From Sporodiniella umbellata (Eukaryota; Mucoromycota; Mucoromycetes; Mucorales; Rhizopodaceae): a stretch of 64,000 bases of DNA. The notes under the pieces were generated by a model, which was given only the letters and a program-made list of their open reading frames with translations, ran no database searches and was not told the DNA's origin. The translations under genes were made by a program, and so were the position numbers. Numbering within the stretch: the first letter of the stretch is position 1; every line of letters starts with the position of its first letter. Of this stretch, positions 47,293 to 58,991 are shown piece after piece. Where the stretch lies: contig JAIXMR010000008.1 in NCBI GenBank assembly GCA_025677835.1, forward strand, positions 186,001 through 250,000, read 5' to 3'.

Positions 47293-50200
47293 TTTTTTTT
47301 TTTTTTGGTTGTATGTGAGAAAGGAAAAAAAGGAGAAAAAAATATTTCGAACTAACTTATTGCGTGTACAGTAAAATTTTTTTTCTTTCATTCCACAAGT
47401 TTCTTGATTATTCTCTTCCTTTTTGATTGGCAGCGGTTGTGAAAACCAAAAAAGGTTAGAAAAAACTTTTTCTGATTGAGCTGCATCTATCCAGGAACAC
47501 GGTTCCCTTCTAAATAGCTTTATTTCCTGCACATGTTTGCAGTAGTTTCAACAGGAGATAATCTCACACCCATTTAATATAGATATAGAGATATACCCCT
47601 AACCTGATTCGGCTTTCAGGCCATTCTCTAAACAAATAAATGTCGACAAAGTTATATTTAGATTACTAATCAGGCACCTGAATTCAAGAATACAAACCTC
47701 ACTCATAATTCGGTAAACAAAAACAGCGCAGTAAGGTCCTTGATTTCAAAAGCATCTCGGTATAAATAACAATATATGCCATTTATTCTTTTTCCCGAGA
47801 CAGAAAGCATTCATCAATAAGGAAACAAATTTTGACAATACTTAGCAATCAATAAACCTTCCATAAGAAACCTACAGTAGAATCAAAAAGCTTACCCCTA
47901 CAACAGCATTCTTACCAGTATTTAACACGTGCTGCTTCTTTAAATGCTTCAAGCTATGGCTTAAAGCTTTTTGGGTAGCCAAATAGATTACATAAGTTGT
48001 GATTGTAAAAGGGTAGTGAAAATGATATGGTTTATCATATTAAAAGTATCGATGAAACTAGACCAGCTCAATAATCAAAAGGAATAAAACTGAAGGTCCC
48101 CTCCTCAAACCGTAAATGCATGAGTAGCTATTTTGAAAACTCAACGTTTGTATTCTTGAGACCGTCAGGCGTAAAAATCTTTCAAAGGTAGCAAACAAGA
48201 CAAGAGAGTGATTCCACAGCTGACAAGAGGAAGTATTTTTGATTCAGGGGGGTTTCAATCGAGAGACCATAAACTTATGCCGATAGAGTTTTATTTTTTT
48301 TTGTAAAGAAAATCTCTTACAGTTAACTACAATTGAAAAAAAATCTCTCGCTTGTATACAAACTTTTATGAGTTTGGTCTTACGATAGTATGGTTCATAA
48401 CTAAGAAACAAAATAGCGTAAAATGTTAACATTGTATACCTCACCCTTTTTACTGCGACCTTGAGACAACTTTTTTAGTGGATTTTCTAGTGCCAATTTG
48501 GCAACGGCTCTAGATATCGCCAAAGCTATGTATAGTCTTATAATTCATGAAAACAATACTAGTATATACAAAAAACATACTCTTAATAGACATACAAGAA
48601 AATTTAATACCAATTCGTCAAATTGACAATTTTTTTTTTCCTAATGTTTACCAGCTTGTTTTTTAACTCTTGAAATAGCTCAAAACGAGAATACCCCCCC
48701 CCTTATTTCTTGCACAATTGAAAACACTATGCTATACCAACGCAAAAATTGATTGTCACGTTAGATACAGGATAGTCTCTGTTGATAATTAAAATAGTGA
48801 TGTTTATCGATACCCAATTTTTAAGAGATCTCTAATCTTTAGAACAAGTGTGTTGTCGAATTAGGGCTGTATATTTTAAAAGAAAAAATAAACCTCTTTG
48901 TTTCGCTTTCTTTTCTTGGGTGAGCTTTCTGTTGATTTCCATTTATACCAAAAGCAATATTTTCATAGGCTGCATTTTAAAACGAAGTCTTAAACTATCG
49001 TTATTTCTATCATTGCTAATCTTCTGCCGTGTTTTTTTTTTCCGATAACAAACTTTAATTGTGTTCCAAATGTTAAAAAAAAAAATGGGAGGCAATGTAG
49101 TATGAACAAAAAGAAAAAGCCTAGATTCGACGAAATTTTGCACAATGGCACTTTAAAAAGATAACATCATAAAAGCTATCCCTCCTTTGAGTGATTGAAG
49201 CTAGTCTTCACCAGATCAACTCTTCAATTAAAATGGAAAACAAGAATAGGACAGAATAGGGCGTTGTAACAATTATTAACAAAAAAAAGTGTAATGAAGA
49301 AAGAAATTATGCTGTATACATCTTATGTATTTTGCCGATATACAAGGCTATTTATACAAAAAATTAATTTCAATATGTTGGTATATGTCATTGAGAGAGA
49401 AGAGCAAACAATGTCAGACCAAAGCCCTACCTTTTAGCAATAAGTATATGGATTAGGTTAAAAATAAGCCATCTGTTTAAATACTTGTTGTTGCAAGCCT
49501 ACAACAAAACCTGAGAAGTTTTTAACAATATCAATACAGGCGCACACATCGTTATATGCTCAGTAACTTTAAACTTTAAGCTGTGTAATGTGGATACTAT
49601 TGTACAAGACATTTTTAGCTTACAATACAACTCTTCAACTGTGCAAAAAGAGCAATAAGCCGAGTTACACAAAATAGTGCTTTATTTGTTACACATACCA
49701 AATGCTGGGCTTGTTGTTTCACAGCGCACTTTACAACGTACAGTTTGAGTCTGGATCAGGTAGGATAACCTTCTTCTGTCTGCGGAATATGAAATAGTGT
49801 CTATTTTTATAATGTATTATTCAAGTAAGCTTATGTCATCCACTATTGTCGTTAGTCTTAACAATGTTATTTTGCAGCTTAGGGTAACTTGCGTCTTTTA
49901 AAGGATAATAATTAAAAAAAAAAAGAGCCTACTTATAGACAAAAAAAAATTGAGAAAATTGAGAAAACGAGTAGGCAATGAAGTTAACGGTAAAATATGA
50001 CTATCAATCCTTCGAAAATACCCAGAGACAAGTTTGTTGCATAAATGGAAGATTTGAATGATAAAAGTAGTGGAAAGAGTTGGAAACTCGGTATTGAGTA
50101 TATTGTCAAAGATACCAGAAAAAACTACCATCAAAGTTGTAATATGGCTTTTTTTTTATTTCTTTTCATATACCCCTAGTAAAAATGTTGAGATTGTATA

Positions 50201-52756
50201 GCAACAGATTTCTTTGTAAAATGGCATTAGAATTTTAAAAAATCATTATTCAATGTACATTAACCAAAGCAGCAGAGTCTAAATTCACCAATGAATACCA
50301 AAAACAAGATGGTTACAGTAGTCAATGGATCCTCAATGGTGCTGAAAAAAAACCAGCCATAATTGAAGAGAGAGACAGGTAAATTCTACCAAGTGCTGTT
50401 GTAAGATACGTTGAAAGCGACTCTATCATCCATATGACATTGGCTTGCAGGCCTTTTTTGGAGAACAAGAGAGCCAAACGTAAGTAAAAGTAAATACATA
50501 TATGGACATACATAAGAAGGTTATAAAAAGCACCCTTCCTTTTATTCTGTCAAAATTTAATTGTAGAGTATTGAGACGCAAAAAAAAAAAAAAAAAAAAA
50601 ATCTATATAAACATTTAAAAATACACGATGTCAAGCAATTTTAAAGGTTGCAGAACGGTTCACATACGAAAGGATCCCAAAGATCCCAAATGTTACAAAA
50701 AAATGATCATAAAGCATTGAGTCGAATTAGCGCTATCAAACACTACTCTAACAAATAAAAACAAAACCAATGTCTCATTAAAGCTACTTGATCTCTTAAT
50801 GATACTATTTTGGACAATTAGCTTAGATCCAAAAAGGCATATTAATATTCTTTACCAGTTCAATATTCTACAACTGCTACCAAAACCGCCTAGTGTAAAC
50901 CCCAGAAAATTTCAAAGTGGGCGCCTTTATGTAAAACCATTCTTTCTATTTCAAAGACTTTTGTTATTCGTAACAAGGATACTTTACTTAGATGGTGCAA
51001 AAAAAAAAAATCATAGAAAAACAAAAGTTTATAACTAAAAAGTGCTGACTACCAATTGAAAGGTGTTGAAAAGTATTATTGGATATCAACATTGAAGACA
51101 ATGTCTGTGGGTAATAATAAATCTGTAACCTTTCTTTTAAATGGTAGCCAATTATTGTGTTTTTCTTAATGAATAAACAAAACAGTCCAAGTAGGCTTAC
51201 AATCGTCCATCTTTATAAAGTTCAAATTGGCAATTCCCAACTTGGTCCGAGAAAAAAAAAAAGTGCTATAGTTATATATTGAAATACAACCAAGTAATGC
51301 AATACCCGGATTTTAAGTGTGCAATCGTAATTGCTTTTCGTTCTTAATTTTGTCCTATTCAATTGACTAGCCCAGTATATTGGCCAGTAAGGTAGTTTAA
51401 ATTGCATGAATAAGAAAAACTATTTACATTGGCTATACCTATACTGCCCTTTCTCTTTTATAAGATCTGTTAAAGCTTTCTGCTAGAAAGCTACGGCTCC
51501 CTTCATCTTTTTCTTTATGAAATAACTCAAAAAAAATTCTGTTGATCAACCAAAAAAAAAGCTTTGTATATGATTATATTGGATAAGAAGCGGCTGGCTT
51601 AATATAACCTGTTTCTGAAGGCGTCGGATCCGCACACTACGGTTCTCTTGCTGTGATTTTTATTGATTGATTCTTCAGTACAATCACTCATTAGCCGTTT
51701 ATTTTTGTTGTACGAGCTTGTTGATATTTAGAATGTATTCTTGAATGGGGTTTAGTATTTGCGAATGAGTTGATAACAGCAGGGGAATAAGTCCATGTTT
51801 GTGGGTTATTTGTTTTGAATCGGTTGATAAGCGAATAACAGCACTTTGGTCATGGTATATATTGCTCTAACAAGCTATAGGAACTGAATTGAACGGTAAG
51901 TAGAAACCTGTCCTTTTCTTAGCACTGGCCATCTACTGCTGTTTACGGCCGTTTATTTTGGAAGTGATTGAGGAAAGACAGTTGTCTGCAAGAAAACATA
52001 CGGTCTGAAACACCCAAGTAATGCCTTCGAGTCAAGCTTTCAGTTCTACAGTCACCCCCTCTTTTAAGGCCAACGCTGTCACTGTTGTTCTTTTGTGAAT
52101 GCAATCTGGTAAAGTGCGACTGAGTGTAAGGCCAGCAATGTGCCATTGTAGAGTCATCTTTAGATTGTCGAAAGCAGTAGACAGTTTCCGGGCGACATCT
52201 TTTAAAAAAGTGGGCGTGTTTTGACAAGATCTTCAGTCAACCTGATTGCTCATCAGTGTTTCTGACGTTATTCTTAATCGATTCAACCTCAGATGCCAAT
52301 TTATAGACCGTCCCTCCATTCACTTTCTATTGTTTTTTAAAATTGGATTTCTATTTTGGAAAATCTTGATTTTTAAACGCAAATCACTGCATCGGGCAGC
52401 CATCTTTATATGGTATGAGACACTACAGTCCATAAGAAATAAAAAATGCTTCGGTGTCTCATCGGGGAAGAGCTGAAATGCAAGTTTATTATATGATTGG
52501 ACATGTACCATATGAGTTTGAAGAACGGTGCAAAGAATCTCTCGGGTTACTTGCTTCCCCATTCATTATGTTTCTCGCTTACACGGAGACTTTTTTTCGG
52601 TCGTTTTTTTTTTTTTTTTTTTTTTTTTTGGCATGTATTAATTTTTTTTCTTTTTTTTTTATTTTCACAAATTAATTTTAATCTCTTTTTTTTCTGTTTT
52701 TTATTGTCTCTTTTCCTTTTTTTTTTTTTTTTTGTGTGTGTGTGTTTTGTTTGATT
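47293..52756. other. Large intergenic desert (5.4 kb)
   Basis: This is the longest gene-free stretch. Most of it is strongly AT-rich with homopolymers (for example A23 near 50579-50601) and short, Phe/Lys-rich frames on both strands. From about 51590 to 52260 base composition rises and a minus-strand frame of 94 codons (51943-52227) contains Cys/His residues, but no family was recognised. The right end (about 52590-52745) is T-rich with a GTGTGTGTGTG run before the KH gene. Confidence 0.55.
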
Positions 52757-53785
52757 ATGGCTGCACTGTCTTTTTGTTACTCACCGCCAATATCTGGGCA
52801 ATATGTTTATTATAACCAGGATGAGACCTCAACCATATCCAAATTAAGAGAAGATTGTAGTAAAATCAGTATATCCCATGGCTGTCAAATCAATGTAGCA
52901 ACCAACCAGACAAAAACCCCATCCGTTGCACTCATCGATACACCCGTCGGCTATAATCTTTCAATGACAGGCCCCACAGAGGAATCTTTGATGAAAGCCC
53001 GTAGTGACTTACTCCAGCGCTGCTCACTCAAGGTGAGACGCCAAAGTCAATTCAAACCAAACAACACACAAGCTCACACCTTTCTATAGATAAAACTCAC
53101 TCTTCAGATCTCGCTTATGCCTGACATCGCCCATGAATGGTTTGTAGATCTCGAAGAAAAGTTTTTTAATGTCAAGATCACTGTCGTACAGCCAAAAAAG
53201 CACCTTTCTTCCCTTCTTTCAGAAAACCCAACTCTCATTGAAATTGTTGGTTTTCCTAGTGAAGTAGAGGAGTGTCGCGTTCGTGTGCTGGTCCTATTAG
53301 ATGAAAAGGTAAACAATAAGAAAAAAAAAAAAAAAAAAAAGATTAAACCCCCGACAATAACAAAAAATTTCCTTTAGCGAAACTTGAAAACAGAGACAGT
53401 TGAATTACCATTGAAATTACACTATTTGATATGTGGCAGAAAGAGATGTGGCTTGTTGCCCATCATTGAAGAAACAAAGACCAACATCTACTTTCCTTCT
53501 CCTTTCTGTAACCCTTCTCAGGACGAAAATGAGGAGGCAAAGGCTCATATTTTCATCACCGGTGAACAAGCACAGGTTACGCGAGTCAAAGATATGCTAA
53601 ATAAACTCGCCGTTCAAAAGGTAAACAATCGTTTCGTTTTAAGAAAATAAGCTAACTTTCAATGACTAAAGGCAAAGTCAATGTATCATAAAGACACAGA
53701 TCTTTCTGCAAGAAAACTAGACTGGCTGCTTCTTCATCGTCGAGATGAGCTACGTAAAATAATGCATGACAATGGTAAGCTTTTG

Positions 53786-53819
<34 letters not shown>

Positions 53820-55454
53820 CGCGCACCTAATCGCTCTTTAGGTGCTTATGTCATGTTTCCCAAAATTGGTTCTGGAAAGAACAAAGTCACCGTTTATGCA
53901 GAAAATAGAGTAAATGCTGAACGCACTTTGCGAGCATTGAACTTACAAGCATGTAATATCTATGAGGCTTTTTTCTATTTCAGTCATCAAGAGAACACCG
54001 AGGTCTTTGGCTCCAGTGCTTCTCTATTCAGCTCATTACCTCACCTTTCTACCTTTGTTTCTGACCTCTCATACGTGTCTGGCTCCGAAGTGGTTTACAA
54101 ACCCGAACTCGGTTGTATCGAAGTATTCGGGTCAGAAAGAGCTATACGTAATGCCTATCAGCGTTTACAGGAAATTCAATTCTTGCAAGTATTTCACCAG
54201 CAAACCATATTTCGGGTAGAGTCTTCCAACGATCACCGCGATTTTATATCTGGCAAAAAGAATGGCAAGATCAACAAGATCATGAGAACCTCAGGCGCGA
54301 AAATCAAGTTTGCGCCTTTTATGAACGACTACAACTTTTTCATTGAGGTTGAAAGCCAGAGCTTCACCAAAGCATTGGACGGTCTTACCCTGCTTCAGGA
54401 AGAACTCCCGGCCGAAATCTCGTTTTATGTTCCAGAATCCTACCACAAGCGCATTATTGGCGTGGGCGGAAAAAACATTCAACGGATTATGAAACGGTAT
54501 GGGGTGTTTGTCAAATTTTCAAATACCGAAGAGTTCGCGTCTCTTGGGGGATATTACAATAATGAAGATAATGTGGTGGCCAGAACGCCTATGAAAAACC
54601 AGATCAACCTAGACAACCTCCGCCATGCTGTGATGGAGTTAGTTCAGCCCAGAGATCGCAATTACTCTTCAAAGCATGTCAAAATACCGTTCGTGATTCA
54701 CTCGGACTTGATTCAAGAGTATCAGACAGGCTATATCACCGAAGAGCTGGGCAAAAAAACAAACACACGCGTGCTTTGGCCAGATAACGAACTTGGCTGT
54801 AATTACGTCACTCTTCTTGGCCCTGAAGCCCATATTCCCACTGCCTGTGCTATGATTGAATCGATTGTACCCGAAATATACGACCTTTATGTTCCCCATG
54901 TCGATACCTTCTCAAGCTTGATTCTGTCCGATCCCTTCAAGGAAAAGATCACGGACCATTTTCTAGAGACATACCAAATGAAGGTAGAGGCAAAATACAG
55001 TAAGAACCAGGACGGCTTAGTACGTCTTCACCTCAAGACGAGTCAGATAGACACCGATCTACCCAAGGCCCTGAACGAGTTGCTTGCATACTTGAAAGGC
55101 GAAAATATATCGCTGAGTGAAGAGACTAGTAGTAGAGCGCAACATCTATCTGCTCTTGATCCTATTTCCTATATGACGCATATCCTTTCTCCTACTAATA
55201 TACTTAATCCTAATACTTATGCCAGTAATAACAATAACCTCAATCCGCTACCCTGGACCCCTGTGACTCAAGATGATGGGCCGATACCTTCTAAATCTTC
55301 ATCGGCGCAGTCTTCCACAAACAGTGCTGTCTCCATGCCAGATAATAACAACATTAGATCAATTTTCAATTCTCTACCCTTGGAAGACCCAGTCGTTCCC
55401 GGCTATCCAGGATTGACTCCTGGTGGTGGTATCTGGGGTCCCTCAAGGTTTTAG
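52757..55454 (+). CDS. Multi-KH-domain RNA-binding protein (fungal YLL032C-like)
   Basis: Five exons (52757-53032, 53108-53308, 53378-53620, 53672-53774, 53842-55454) give 811 aa. At least four KH-like units are visible. The clearest has the GxxG loop in RIIGVGGKNIQRIMKRYGVFVKFS, another has FISGKKNGKINKIMRTSGAKIKFAPF, and more diverged units lie in the first 300 residues (LICGRKRCGLLPIIEETKTNIYF, FPKIGSGKNKV). The C-terminal 130 residues are low-complexity Ser/Asn/Pro-rich and end TPGGGIWGPSRF. The layout resembles the uncharacterised fungal KH protein YLL032C and Bicaudal-C-like proteins. RNA binding is likely; targets are unknown. The start is the first ATG after a GT-rich leader. Confidence 0.88.
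53789..53816. repeat. (AT)14 microsatellite in an intron
   Basis: Fourteen AT dinucleotides lie within the fourth intron of the KH gene, between donor GTAAGC and the branch/acceptor region. Confidence 0.9.
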
Positions 55455-55479
55455 TGTCAAACCCCTTTGAAGAGTCTGC

Positions 55480-55517
<38 letters not shown>

Positions 55518-55520
55518 AAA
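55480..55520. repeat. T18/A23 palindromic homopolymer pair
   Basis: Eighteen T are followed directly by twenty-three A, starting 25 bp after the KH gene stop codon. The pair can form a perfect hairpin without a loop spacer and lies in the convergent 3' region between the KH and PDK1-like genes. Confidence 0.85.
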
Positions 55521-55694
55521 TAACAATAAAAATAAACCGTCTTTTTCAGTGAAACTATATATTATAGACTACATTTAAAATGCTGACAAAGTATATGCTT
55601 TGGTTTTATCAACTGCGTTATAGTTTATTAAAGTCGTTTGTTTAATGTGAACATGCATTTCTTGGTCAGTCATTGTCTCCAGTCTAATAATACA

Positions 55695-57198
55695 TCAATT
55701 CTTTTCCGATAATGCTTGTGTATCGGCTGTCAGTGAGGGATCTTCAGGGTGGGTTTCAATTCTTAACTCAGCCAATCGATCGCTCAGTGGGTCACCAAAC
55801 GTTTGTTGGAACCATGCCTGTGCGTTCTGTTGAAGATCAAACTCCTCAGGTGGGTTTCTTTTGAGTTCTTCCTCCATTTGCTCCTTCAGTGAGGGAGCTT
55901 TGGAAGAAAAGATATGGTCCCAATCGACCTCATCAAAGAACATGTGTTTTTTTATAGAGTCTATGCCACCTTCTGCTCCAAGCCTGAGAGTAGGGTCTGG
56001 CGTAAGAAGCTTTTGTATAATATCTTTGGATTCTTTTGTGAAACTGTCTGGCATTTCGTATTCTAAATGTTTGATTTTCTGAAATATTAAATAGTCGGTG
56101 GGCGCTTTAAAAGGTGATTTCCCCGCTAACATCTGGTATAAAATGCAACCAAAAGCCCAAAAATCGGCTCTAGACAGAAATTTAGCTTACCAGAAACATC
56201 TATACATTACATACTCTTTTGAAACCGGTTCGCTCAGCAGAAGCTCCGGAGGGACGTATTCAGCAGTGCCCACAAAAGACCTTGAGCCGCTGCTTTCTTG
56301 TTCTGCTAGTGCGTCCGACATAATCTTTGCTGATCCAAAATCGGCTACCTTTACATGCATTTTATCGTCTAAAAGTATACTATTGAAACAGGTCAGATAG
56401 ATCATTCTGGCTGTGCACTACATTTGCATAATCAATGTCCTTTTCTTTTTTTTTTTTTTTTTTTTTCTCCCTCATTACTTTTCAGGTTTGATATCTCTAA
56501 AATAAATAAATAAAAAATATTAGATAAAAACAGCCTAGGTGATCTCTAAAAACCCACCGGTGGACAACGCCTTGTTTATGAATATACTCAATGGCAAGTA
56601 AAATCTCTGCTGCATAAAATTGTGCAGTTTTTACGTCGAAAGGCGCAAGCTTAGGTGATAAAGTGAAAAAAAAAAAAAAAGGAGCTCAACATCAATGATA
56701 CATGTAAAAAATCGAATAAAACTTACTCTTTTAATAAAGGTATACAGCTCGCCGTTGTCTGCCAAATCGAGTACGAAATCTAGTATCGTGTTTAGTAGTG
56801 TATAGTGTAAGCCTTGGACCCTTACACAAACTCTGATCGTCCTTAAAAGTCCAATACAATTTCACAATGCCAGGATGGTTCATTTTACTGAGGGCATCTC
56901 GTTCAATCATAACGTATTTCACCTTGTTATTCTTAACAATATGTGCTTTGTCTAGTCGTTTTATGGCGTAGCGCTTTTTGGTTTTTTTGTCTTCACCAAC
57001 CAATACCTAGTTAAAAATAACCGTCAAAAATAAGCACATTGGCTCCTGACATACAGTTGAATAAGAGCCTTCTCCTAAAATGTCACCATATTCGAAATCA
57101 GTCACTTCTCGTCTATGAAGATGTAAGGGATGAGAAGGATTGTCAACCTCTGTGCTTAAGGAAGGTGACCGTATACTAGGTCCGGGTGACTCAACCAT
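55695..57198 (-). CDS. PDK1: PDK1/Pkh-type AGC-kinase kinase
   Basis: Seven exons (57198-57055, 57006-56826, 56779-56727, 56649-56558, 56496-56479, 56379-56215, 56169-55695) give 375 aa. Kinase motifs are GEGSYSTV (Gly loop), YAIKRLDK (catalytic Lys), HRDIKPEN (completed by an 18-nt exon), DFGSAK and the activation loop SRSFVGTAEYVPPELL, which is characteristic of PDK1. After the kinase domain only about 70 residues remain (PPEEFDLQQNAQAWFQQTFG), so no PH domain is present in this model, as in yeast Pkh kinases. PDK1 phosphorylates the activation loop of AGC kinases such as Akt/Ypk and S6K types. The 3' end converges with the KH gene. Confidence 0.92.
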
Positions 57199-57399
57199 AC
57201 AAACAAAAAAAAAGGGGGGGGAGAGAGAAGAAAGAGAATAAAAGGAGCGTAGAACAAAAAAGAAAAGCCAAAACAAACTTTGATTTAAGTGTTAAGCGGA
57301 GAGTTCAAAGTGTGAGGCAATGACCTTTAGCTGTAAGGTGTCACAAAGGTGTAGATTATTTTTAATGCAAGTTTTAAATAGAACACAAAAGAATTTTAT
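57199..57399. other. Short tandem spacer between DUF4097-like and PDK1-like genes
   Basis: 201 bp between the stop of the upstream minus-strand gene and the PDK1-like start; C/T-rich leader when read on the minus strand (57205-57245). Confidence 0.6.
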
Positions 57400-57872
57400 T
57401 TAATACTTTAAAGAAATGTCCCCACTGACTGTTTGTAACCTGACAGAATTTTTGGTTTGGTCACCATTCCCATAGTATCCTGAAAGCTGGCCAAATGACT
57501 TGCGTTCAATGTGGATATTTTCTGGGTTATCGCTTTCCACAGATTTCTTTCCCATAATCGATTTGAGCTCGAAAGCACTTTCAAAACTTTGAGGCTGGTT
57601 GTTTGTTTTGTTAGTTTTTTTTTTATAGCTGTGGTCAGTTTAAACTTACCAATTGGATATCTACGAATCCATTGACCGTCTTTACTTTAATAACCCTCGA
57701 GTCTGTTGCACGAGCGATGTCCTTGACTGCAAGCTTGACGTAACCATTGGCAGTAAACGTACTGAGATTTCCGTTTAAAGAATTTATAGTCCCTTCAATT
57801 TGGCCGTTGACAGTTTCAATTGTAGTATCCCCAGATGTCAAGCCCTGATATAAATACAGTGGGTTATCAAAA

Positions 57873-57909
<37 letters not shown>

Positions 57910-58751
57910 TTTACTTTTTTAAGATCAACATCTCCGTTTGCCGTTACCAAAGATAGCTTTTTGAAGGTCAAGGCATCGTTCAAAACAAATTTGTTGTTGA
58001 CCAATTCAATATTCAAACCTTCTAAAGCAGAGACACTAGGCACTTTAATTGCCACATCAATCGATATACAGACATTGGTTGGATGTCCGTCGCCCTGGTT
58101 ACAAATTACTTTTAGCCCATAGAAGTTTATATTCGTGCCCTACTATAAGTTCGATCACGTATGTGCTATCCTCAGTCCTTTTTGTAATAAGAAACTCGTC
58201 TTCTGTTAATTTTTCGCTAAGTTTTACATCAAACTCAATTTTGATATCTGACAAGGATTTGTCTTCAGATACAGTGGTTTGGCCAGCCTACAGCACTGGT
58301 TACTTGCTTTTTTTTTTTCTTTTTTTTTTTTTTTATTTACATAAGTGTTCAAGTGGTTTCCACTTTCACGATTGACATCGTATTTGATTTTCAAGTTTTG
58401 ATAGTCTTCGGGCTTAAAAGAAAAGCTAGACGTGCCGTCATAAGGAATAGAGGGAGGTTCAGAGCAAGTAGAAATCGCGTTGTTTGCCTGTTTTTAAATT
58501 AGAATAAAGACATATGCAGCTATGATATATACCAGAAAGTGATCAGAATCTCTGGAAGAAATAGAGCTAGGAGTATACATCCCTTTGAACGTTCCAGTAC
58601 CATGAACAAAGAATAGTACAAGTAGAGCCAACATAGGATAAGCTACTAACTTAAAAGCCCTTTTTTTGGCACACTGAAGACGTTCTTGACACTCAAGTCT
58701 TTCGCAGGGGGCTTCCGAAATAGGAAGGGATATGTCCTGATGGTTTTTCAT
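57400..58751 (-). CDS. DUF4097-like (putative adhesin) single-pass membrane protein
   Basis: Six exons (58751-58533, 58487-58341, 58287-58144, 58094-57915, 57844-57650, 57594-57400) give 359 aa. An N-terminal tail of about 33 residues precedes a hydrophobic helix (LVAYPMLALLVLFFVHGTG). The lack of a cleavable signal suggests type II topology with the C-terminal domain outside or lumenal. The rest forms short repeats such as LSLVTANGDVDLKK, TIETVNGQIEGTINSLNGN and IKVKTVNGFVDIQL, with the GDI/NG pattern of DUF4097 beta-helix domains. Function is unknown; bacterial relatives are called putative adhesins. Intron 4 contains A8 followed by T31 on the + strand. It could also be called simply a fungal hypothetical membrane protein. 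Confidence 0.75.
57869..57907 (+). repeat. A8/T31 homopolymer in an intron
   Basis: Eight A followed by thirty-one T on the + strand, inside intron 4 of the DUF4097-like gene. It is the longest homopolymer in the window. Confidence 0.9.
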
Positions 58752-58991
58752 GTTAAACCTATTAAGAAAAGAAACAGAAAGTGCGTAATAGAGCAAAGCA
58801 CACGCTTTATATAATGCGCAGCTGTGTTACAGAAAACCTTGGTATTTCCTTGACTAAAACGCCAAGGAATTACGTTACTACTGTTAGCATAGATCAGACT
58901 TGGTAAAATTGCCACGAACATATAGTTTTTCTTTAAATATTTGTATGAACAAACGCTTGAGATAAACGTTTGATGATTTTATTTTAAACAT

